This document shows, piece after piece, positions 59,826 through 64,000 of a stretch of 64,000 nucleotides of DNA. Origin of the DNA: Bellilinea sp040754815. Lineage in GTDB: Bacteria > Chloroflexota > Anaerolineae > Anaerolineales > Anaerolineaceae. The position numbers and the translations under genes were made by a program. The stretch is from positions 8,770 to 72,769 of the forward strand of contig JBFMBX010000011.1 of the NCBI GenBank assembly GCA_040754815.1, in the 5' to 3' direction. Position 1 is the first letter of the stretch. Every line of letters starts with the position of its first letter. Below the pieces are notes generated by a model that saw only the letters and a program-made list of their open reading frames with translations, did no database searches and was not told the DNA's origin.

Positions 59826-60180
59826 AAAAGGATGGAAGGCGCCCCTGCCCTGCGGTTTCTCCCTCCAACGAGCTACCGCTCCATTCCAATCCATAAATGA
59901 GGCAGTACAGGCGGCGCGCCACCACCTTGCCGCTATCGGCATCAAAGTTTTCGGCAATCTCCGCACCGCCAGCCTGCTCGATGAGAGTGACCTGCCATGG
60001 CGCGCGGTCGCCCGAGGACGTGCGGGGGTGCAGCGCCTGCCGGGCAATTTCTTCAACAGCGGTTTCATCCAGTTCAACAGCGCGGGAAGCACAGGACGCG
60101 ATTGCGCCCAGCATCAGCAGCCAGCAGCCGGCCTTGATCATCCACCGCAGGAAATAAGATGAAAAAAGGGTGAGGTTCAT
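59800..60180 (-). CDS. Small lipoprotein of unknown family
   Basis: A 126-residue protein with a signal ending in 'LMLGAIASC' (lipobox; Cys about 30). The mature part has a helix 'ELDETAVEEIARQALH', a strand pair with 'WQVTLIEQAGGAEIAENFD', and 'ARRLYCLIYGLEWSG'. No family is recognised. The start is uncertain: the ATG at 60180 has no ribosome site, and an internal ATG at 60141 also leaves a proper signal. Its 3' end overlaps the P450 gene. The promoter is not evident. Confidence 0.6.
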   Translation of the reverse strand: MNLTLFSSYFLRWMIKAGCWLLMLGAIASCASRAVELDETAVEEIARQALHPRTSSGDRAPWQVTLIEQAGGAEIAENFDADSGKVVARRLYCLIYGLEWSGSSLEGETAGQGRLPSFSKTAPAGL

Positions 60181-60261
60181 CGGCTATGAAGATAACACAT
60201 CGGCCTTTGAATTCCAGCAAAGCAGGGGATTTACCCCTTCATCCTTGCAGGGGAGTGTTGT

Positions 60262-60279
60262 TTGTGCAATTTTATACAA
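60262..60279. promoter_or_regulatory. Rex-like operator before the NADH dehydrogenase gene
   Basis: TTGTGCAATTTTATACAA matches 11 of the 14 fixed positions of the Rex consensus TTGTGAA-N4-TTCACAA. It ends 4 bases before the -35 hexamer at 60284. Confidence 0.5.
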
Positions 60280-60283
60280 ACGC

Positions 60284-60311
60284 TTGTAATTTGGATAATA
60301 AAGGGTATAAT
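60284..60311 (+). promoter_or_regulatory. Promoter of the NDH-2 gene
   Basis: TTGTAA (60284-60289), a 16-base spacer and TATAAT (60306-60311), 52 bases before the ATG. Confidence 0.7.
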
Positions 60312-60362
60312 AGTGATAGTTATAACTTTCACAAATTGCCGGACTCGCGAAAGGAGATTCCG

Positions 60363-61685
60363 ATGAAATCAAATACCTCCCTCCCTCATGTCGTCATTGT
60401 CGGCGCCGGTTTTGGCGGCCTGCGCGCCGCCCGGCGGCTGGCACGCCTGCCCGTTCAGGTGACGCTGATTGACCGCAACAATTACCACCTTTTCCAGCCG
60501 CTGCTATATCAGGTGGCTTCCGCCGGCCTCTCGGCGGCCGATATTGCCTTCCCGGTGCGTTCCGTCCTGCGCCGCCAGAAGAACACCCGCTTTCTGCTGG
60601 CCGAAGTCCAGCAGGTGGATCTCACCAACCGCCGTCTGCTGACCAGCGCCGGTGAGGTCACTTACGACTTTCTCATCCTTGCCGTGGGCGGGCAAACCCA
60701 TTTCTTCGGGCAGGAATCCCTTGCCCGGCACGCCTTTGGGCTTAAAACCCTGCCCGATGCCGACGGCATCCGCAATCATGTGCTGAGCCTGTTCGAGCGC
60801 GCCAGCCGGGAAAGCGACCCGCAGCGCCGCGCGGCAATGCTCACCTTTGTGGTGGCAGGCGGCGGCCCCAGCGGTGTGGAAACCGCCGGCGCGCTGGCCG
60901 AACTCATCCGGCTGGGACTGAGCCGCGACTTTCCGAATCTGGATGTCTCCGGCGCGCGGGTGATGCTGCTGGAAGCCGCCGACCACCTCCTGCCGGCCAT
61001 GCCCCCCGACCTGCAGGCAGCCGCCCGGCAGGCTTTGCAGCAAAAAGGGGTTGAAATTCGCTTTGGCGCGCGGGTGGAATCCTACGACGGTCAGGTGATT
61101 ACGCTGGCCAGCGGCGAAAAACTGCCCGCCCGCACCCTGATCTGGGCGGCGGGCATCCGCGCCGCCGAAGTGGTGCAAAACCTGCCGCTTGAGCACGCCG
61201 CTGCCGGCCGTGTTCGAGTCCTGCCCACCCTGCAATTGCCGGGGCATCCGCAGGTATTTGTCATTGGCGATGCCGCCTATCTGGAAGACGAGCAGGGCAA
61301 ACCGCTGCCCATGGTCGCGCCGGTGGCCATGCAGCAGGCCGATGCGGCGGTGGAAAACCTGCACCGTCTGTTGAGCGGTGAGCCGTTGCGGCCGTTTCGC
61401 TACCGCGACCCCGGCATGATGGCCACCATCGGGCGCAATCAGGCTGTGGCGCAAATCGGGCGGCTGCACCTGCGCGGCTTAATCGCCTGGCTGATGTGGG
61501 TGGTGGTGCATATCTTCCAACTGATCGGCATCCGCAACCGGCTGGTGGTGATGATCAACTGGGTGTGGGATTATTTCCTCTACGAGCGCGCCCTGCGCCT
61601 GATTCAATCGCCGCCCCCGGCCGGATTTCGCGGTGCGATAGCGGGAGACATGCAGGAAGGGATCAAAGACCGCCGCACCGCCTGA
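60363..61685 (+). CDS. ndh: Type II NADH dehydrogenase
   Basis: A 440-residue NDH-2-like flavoenzyme that oxidises NADH and reduces membrane quinone without pumping protons. The FAD site 'VIVGAGFGGLRAARRL' is at residues 10-25, the NAD site 'VVAGGGPSGVETAGALAEL' at about 165-183, and the second FAD motif 'VFVIGDAAYLE' near 300. The C-terminal amphipathic and hydrophobic region 'WVVVHIFQLIGIRNRLVV' attaches it to the membrane. The ATG at 60363 follows AAAGGAGA by six bases. A longer upstream reading precedes the promoter. A Rex-like site suggests repression at low NADH/NAD+. Confidence 0.9.
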   Translation: MKSNTSLPHVVIVGAGFGGLRAARRLARLPVQVTLIDRNNYHLFQPLLYQVASAGLSAADIAFPVRSVLRRQKNTRFLLAEVQQVDLTNRRLLTSAGEVTYDFLILAVGGQTHFFGQESLARHAFGLKTLPDADGIRNHVLSLFERASRESDPQRRAAMLTFVVAGGGPSGVETAGALAELIRLGLSRDFPNLDVSGARVMLLEAADHLLPAMPPDLQAAARQALQQKGVEIRFGARVESYDGQVITLASGEKLPARTLIWAAGIRAAEVVQNLPLEHAAAGRVRVLPTLQLPGHPQVFVIGDAAYLEDEQGKPLPMVAPVAMQQADAAVENLHRLLSGEPLRPFRYRDPGMMATIGRNQAVAQIGRLHLRGLIAWLMWVVVHIFQLIGIRNRLVVMINWVWDYFLYERALRLIQSPPPAGFRGAIAGDMQEGIKDRRTA

Positions 61686-61716
61686 CGGAAGCCGGCGTCC
61701 TGCCGCACCCCCTGAT

Positions 61717-62610
61717 TCAGACCAGATTCTCCCGCAGGCGGATGAGCAGGCCGCGGAGGTTTTGGAGATCGGCCTCGCCCAACTCCCGCCACGGCGCGTA
61801 AAAATATTCATCGGTGAGCTCTTCGGCCGCCTGACGAATCTGCACGCCCAGCGGTGTAAGGGAGTAGCGTTCATTTTCGGCCTGTAACCAGCCCCGCATC
61901 ATCAGGTCGTCCAGCGCCTGCCGGTATTCCTCGCGGCTGAAACCGCGCCGTTCCAGTTTTGTGAATAATTCATCCAGCGTGGAGGCTTCACCGCGCCACA
62001 ACAGGGTAAAAGCCTCCCACGCCTGCCCGCTGCAGCGGTGGGGCTGCCACGCCGCCAGATGAGCATCATCCCGGTAAGAGGAAAGGTCGCTGAGATACTG
62101 GTCAATCCGAATGATCACGTGGGCGTCCTCGCCGGTATCCAGACGGTGCGAAAGTTGAATACACCACTTGCCCGGCGGCGAGGGCGCTTTCAGACAGGCA
62201 TCCACCAGCCGGTAGAGCAGCGCTGCCAGCCCTTCCAGTTCTTCCGCAGGCAGCGGCTGCAACTGTCTCATGCAGTCATAAGCCGCTTGAATGATCTTAT
62301 CGGCCGCTTCACGCCCGTAGGGTGTTAACCGGAACGCCCCCGGCTGGTTTTTCACCTCTTCCACCAGCCCCAGTCCGGCTGCTTCGTTCAGCCGCCGGGA
62401 GTATAACGTTTCGGCGGTGTAGGCCGCGCGGATGTGCAACTTTGCAGCCGTGACTGCTTCCGGATCGAAAGACAGAGCCGGAAACAGAATGCCGGTACAC
62501 CATTCTGGCAGTCCCAGTTTCGCAATCATCTGCTCCATGGGCAACCGGTAATGGCTGCCAAGCGCCTGCAAGGCCTGCAGGGCAATCGGCCACAGGTTTT
62601 CGTTTTCCAT
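61717..62610 (-). CDS. Winged-helix (MarR-like) regulator-like protein
   Basis: A 297-residue soluble protein with two helical, DNA-binding-like halves. The first (about 60-110, 'YSRRLNEAAGLGLVEEV' then 'LTPYGREAADKI') and the second (about 205-265, 'TLDELFTKLERRGFSREEYR' then 'YSLTPLGVQIRQAA') each look like a winged helix in which a 'LTPxG' turn marks the wing. Between them is a helical middle with 'CIQLSHRLDTGEDAHVIIRI'. It resembles Chloroflexi/actinobacterial SCO6745-like proteins; the assignment is tentative. GGGAGGGA lies before the ATG, and a minus-strand TATAAT at 62652-62657 may be its -10. Confidence 0.6.
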   Translation of the reverse strand: MENENLWPIALQALQALGSHYRLPMEQMIAKLGLPEWCTGILFPALSFDPEAVTAAKLHIRAAYTAETLYSRRLNEAAGLGLVEEVKNQPGAFRLTPYGREAADKIIQAAYDCMRQLQPLPAEELEGLAALLYRLVDACLKAPSPPGKWCIQLSHRLDTGEDAHVIIRIDQYLSDLSSYRDDAHLAAWQPHRCSGQAWEAFTLLWRGEASTLDELFTKLERRGFSREEYRQALDDLMMRGWLQAENERYSLTPLGVQIRQAAEELTDEYFYAPWRELGEADLQNLRGLLIRLRENLV

Positions 62611-62700
62611 TTGTCCCTCCCTTCAATCGTCCTGATCAATCCCTCATTTCTATTATAGCGTGAGCAGGGGATAATAAAAACCGGCTGTTTTCGAGGAAAA

Positions 62701-62735
62701 TGTCACGGCGAACCGCCGTCAGGCGGCGTGGCAAT
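62701..62735. repeat. Interspersed palindromic element, copy D
   Basis: TGTCACGGCGAACCGCCGTC followed by AGGCGGCGTGG. It matches the core of the copies at 44029-44290. Confidence 0.75.
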
Positions 62736-63046
62736 CAGAGCGGGGCGGCGGGCGTAAGCCCGCCGCAGGGCGGAGCGCATACCGGCGGGCGAAGCCCGCC
62801 GGTGAGCGTAGCCCGTCCCGCTCTTGGCGTGAGGCGCAAAGCCGAGCGGTTATGAGGGAGCAACAAGCGACCGAATGCGAGGCTTTGCAAGGGGAAGCCC
62901 CCCTTGGGGGGGCGGGGGTTTGAGGCGGGGGGGCAGAGTGAGGCGGGCTTTGCCCGCCGAACGGAATTGTTTTAGGGGCGGGTTTAGCCGATTGCGGAGC
63001 GGAGCGGAGCAACGGCGTTTGAAACCCGCCCCTTACCTTATTCAAA

Positions 63047-63098
63047 AAAGGGCTTGTCCTTTGCGGGTGCTGGTGTTTCCGCAAGGTGCAAGCCCTTT
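63047..63098. repeat. Long nested hairpin
   Basis: AAAGGGCTTG (63047-63056) pairs exactly with CAAGCCCTTT (63089-63098), and inside it CCTTTGCGG pairs with CCGCAAGG with one bulge. On the minus strand it is followed by TTTTTT, so it could terminate minus-strand transcripts, but no gene is seen there. Confidence 0.6.
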
Positions 63099-63110
63099 GA
63101 AGTTTTACTA

Positions 63111-63158
63111 CCATATATGGGGGTGTCAATTGTCACTTGTGCCATATATGGGGGATGT
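63111..63158. promoter_or_regulatory. Paired CCATATATGG sites
   Basis: The palindrome CCATATATGG followed by GGG occurs at 63111-63123 and 63142-63154, 31 bases apart (three helical turns), about 50 bases before the start of the 84-residue gene. TTGTCA (63130-63135) lies between them. The layout suggests cooperative operator sites. Confidence 0.55.
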
Positions 63159-63203
63159 GATAATTTATGGATGTTCATCTATTCCACTTTGAGGAGGCTA
63201 TAA

Positions 63204-63458
63204 ATGGTTTTTCGTAATTGTTCCAGTGAAGATGAAGTTTTAGATAATCTTGCTATTCTTTACAGGGCGCAGTTATCCCTTGTAAAGGACGCAAGAGAGC
63301 GGGGGAAAGTGCCGGCTTTCAATATGGCTTATTTTTTTGCGGATGTTTTAGATTGTTTTGGACGGCTAGATTACGAGGCTTTGGTTAGGGTGATGGGCGA
63401 GAGTGTGGCCAGAAAAATTTGGGATGAGGTGAAGCCTTTCAATGGACGGGCGAATTAG
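63204..63458 (+). CDS. Small protein of unknown function (84 aa)
   Basis: An acidic, probably helical protein ('EVLDNLAILYRAQLSLVKDA', 'MAYFFADVLDCFGRLDYEAL'). No family is recognised. Codon use is more AT-rich and less regular than in neighbours, which suggests transfer. It is preceded by GAGGAGG (63191-63197) six bases before the ATG, one of the best ribosome sites in the region. It overlaps the following LuxR-type gene by 17 bases, so the two are coupled. It may be a partner or modulator of that regulator. Confidence 0.65.
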   Translation: MVFRNCSSEDEVLDNLAILYRAQLSLVKDARERGKVPAFNMAYFFADVLDCFGRLDYEALVRVMGESVARKIWDEVKPFNGRAN

Positions 63459-63678
63459 CCGGTTTGAGTTTACCAGACGACAAAAGCAGGTTTTGGCGCT
63501 GATTGCGCAAGGTTATACGACCGGTCAGATTGCTTTGGCTTTGGGGATAAGTAAGCGAACAGTATTGGCTTATTCGGCATATTTGCGCAGCATGACCGGT
63601 ACTGCTAACAATGCTGGTCTGGTGCATGTGTGCTGGCAGTTGGGCGTTTTGCCTTTGGATGAAGGCCGGCCTTCCTAG
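63442..63678 (+). CDS. Stand-alone LuxR-type DNA-binding protein (78 aa)
   Basis: Almost the whole protein is one GerE/LuxR helix-turn-helix: 'FTRRQKQVLALIAQGYTTGQ' then 'IALALGISKRTVLAYSAYLR' (about residues 9-48), followed by a dimer helix. No sensor domain is present. It starts inside the preceding small gene, giving a two-gene unit behind paired CCATATATGG sites, which it may bind itself (inference). Its last 55 bases are repeated, slightly changed, at 63854-63910. Confidence 0.75.
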   Translation: MDGRISRFEFTRRQKQVLALIAQGYTTGQIALALGISKRTVLAYSAYLRSMTGTANNAGLVHVCWQLGVLPLDEGRPS

Positions 63679-64000
63679 TCGAGCGTAGCCCAAGCCCCGC
63701 ACGGAGTAAGGGGCGCAGGGCGGAGCGAGTGTGTATGTGAAGTCGAAGCCCGCAAGCGGAGCGTTTAGCGGAGCATTGCGGGCGTAGGCTTGACCTACCC
63801 TTTTTTCTTTCAGGTCCGAATCATGATTCACGACCGCTTACCTATGCTTGCCAGGTGGGCATGTGTGTTAGCAGTTTGGCGTTTTGCCTTTGGATGAAGG
63901 CCGGCCTTCCGAATGTAAATCATGATTTTGATTGGTTTAACGGCAGTGGGCGGCAAGCCGAAGGCGAGGCTACGCCCGCACCCCCCCTTAGCCCCCCTAT
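63679..64000. other. Accessory region after the LuxR-type gene
   Basis: No complete gene. It has GC-rich hairpin segments that share 'GAGCGTAGCCC' and 'GCAGGGCGGAGCG' with 62765-62814, a duplicated gene tail, and two AATCATGATT palindromes (63830-63839 and 63917-63926). Confidence 0.6.
63854..63910 (+). pseudogene. Duplicated 3' tail of the LuxR-type gene
   Basis: This segment matches 63621-63675 with a few changes. The last 33 bases, ending GAAGGCCGGCCTTCC, are identical. Only the gene end is present, without the helix-turn-helix, so it is a remnant or a recombination product. Confidence 0.75.

Larger units (their letters stand above)
62611..63203. other. Accessory intergenic region rich in palindromes
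   Basis: No credible gene. It holds a palindromic-element copy (62701-62735), several GCGGGC-type hairpins (for example GGCGGGC-GAA-GCCCGCC near 62783), runs of G and C near 62900, a long nested hairpin (63047-63098) and paired CCATATATGG sites. Reading frames here are low-complexity by-products of these repeats. Confidence 0.7.

Noticed and set aside
62875..63192. Plus-strand frame of 105 codons in the repeat region
   Set aside because: The product is low-complexity Gly/Arg from GC-rich repeats and runs through the hairpin and paired operator sites.

Overview
The window looks like chromosome from a Chloroflexota bacterium, most likely of the Anaerolineae. This is inferred from gene content and protein style, not from a database match. 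Pointers are GC-rich coding sequence, lipoproteins and LysM proteins with long Thr-Pro linkers, a secreted protein carrying an 'IYLPMV' motif, very long PAS/GAF/HD-GYP sensors, GT-C membrane proteins, a sodium-pumping decarboxylase and a complete Mrp antiporter. Genes are densely packed, often with 1-4 base ATGA/GTGA overlaps, and most promoters are sigma70-like.

Left part (1-24.4 kb): the 5' part of pheS behind a phenylalanine T-box leader (minus strand), an MFS exporter, the seven-gene Mrp (mnhA-G) Na+/H+ antiporter operon, a sugar-nucleotide epimerase/dehydratase-like protein, two lipoproteins, a LuxR-type regulator, xseA-xseB, a PAP2-like membrane protein, a cysteine desulfurase next to a membrane-anchored thioredoxin-like protein, an FmdB zinc ribbon, a DUF4173 membrane protein, and a four-gene operon for a biotin-dependent Na+-translocating acyl-CoA decarboxylase. 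The decarboxylase (Na+ export) and Mrp (Na+/H+ exchange) point to sodium-based energetics.

Middle part (24.4-49.5 kb): an ADP-ribosylglycohydrolase, a large secreted beta-propeller protein, tRNA-Asn, a 1453-residue PAS-GAF-HD-GYP protein behind a strongly folding leader, and a thiamine operon led by a TPP riboswitch (thiN-thiB-thiP-thiQ-DUF402). Then come tRNA-Gly, two GT-C membrane proteins, an EamA transporter, a tandem-repeat block, a response regulator/HD-GYP operon, and cysK-cysE. The cysK-cysE leader encodes a short peptide, MLTCVCLRRG, followed by mutually exclusive RNA stems. It reads as a cysteine-responsive translational attenuator and is the most interesting regulatory system seen here.

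Right part (49.5-64 kb): a probably leaderless LysM protein with a perfect palindrome around its -10, a CBS protein, surE, adenosine deaminase, a 7TM-PAS-GGDEF cyclase, DedA, a PrsW-like protease, a lipoprotein fusing a DsbA-type domain to a cyclophilin, tmk, a lone cytochrome P450, a small lipoprotein, a type II NADH dehydrogenase with a Rex-like operator, and a winged-helix protein. The last 1.3 kb is accessory: palindromic repeats, a two-gene regulator-like operon behind paired CCATATATGG sites, and a duplicated gene tail. A palindromic interspersed repeat (core GCCGCC-GTCA-GGCGGC) occurs at least six times in the window.
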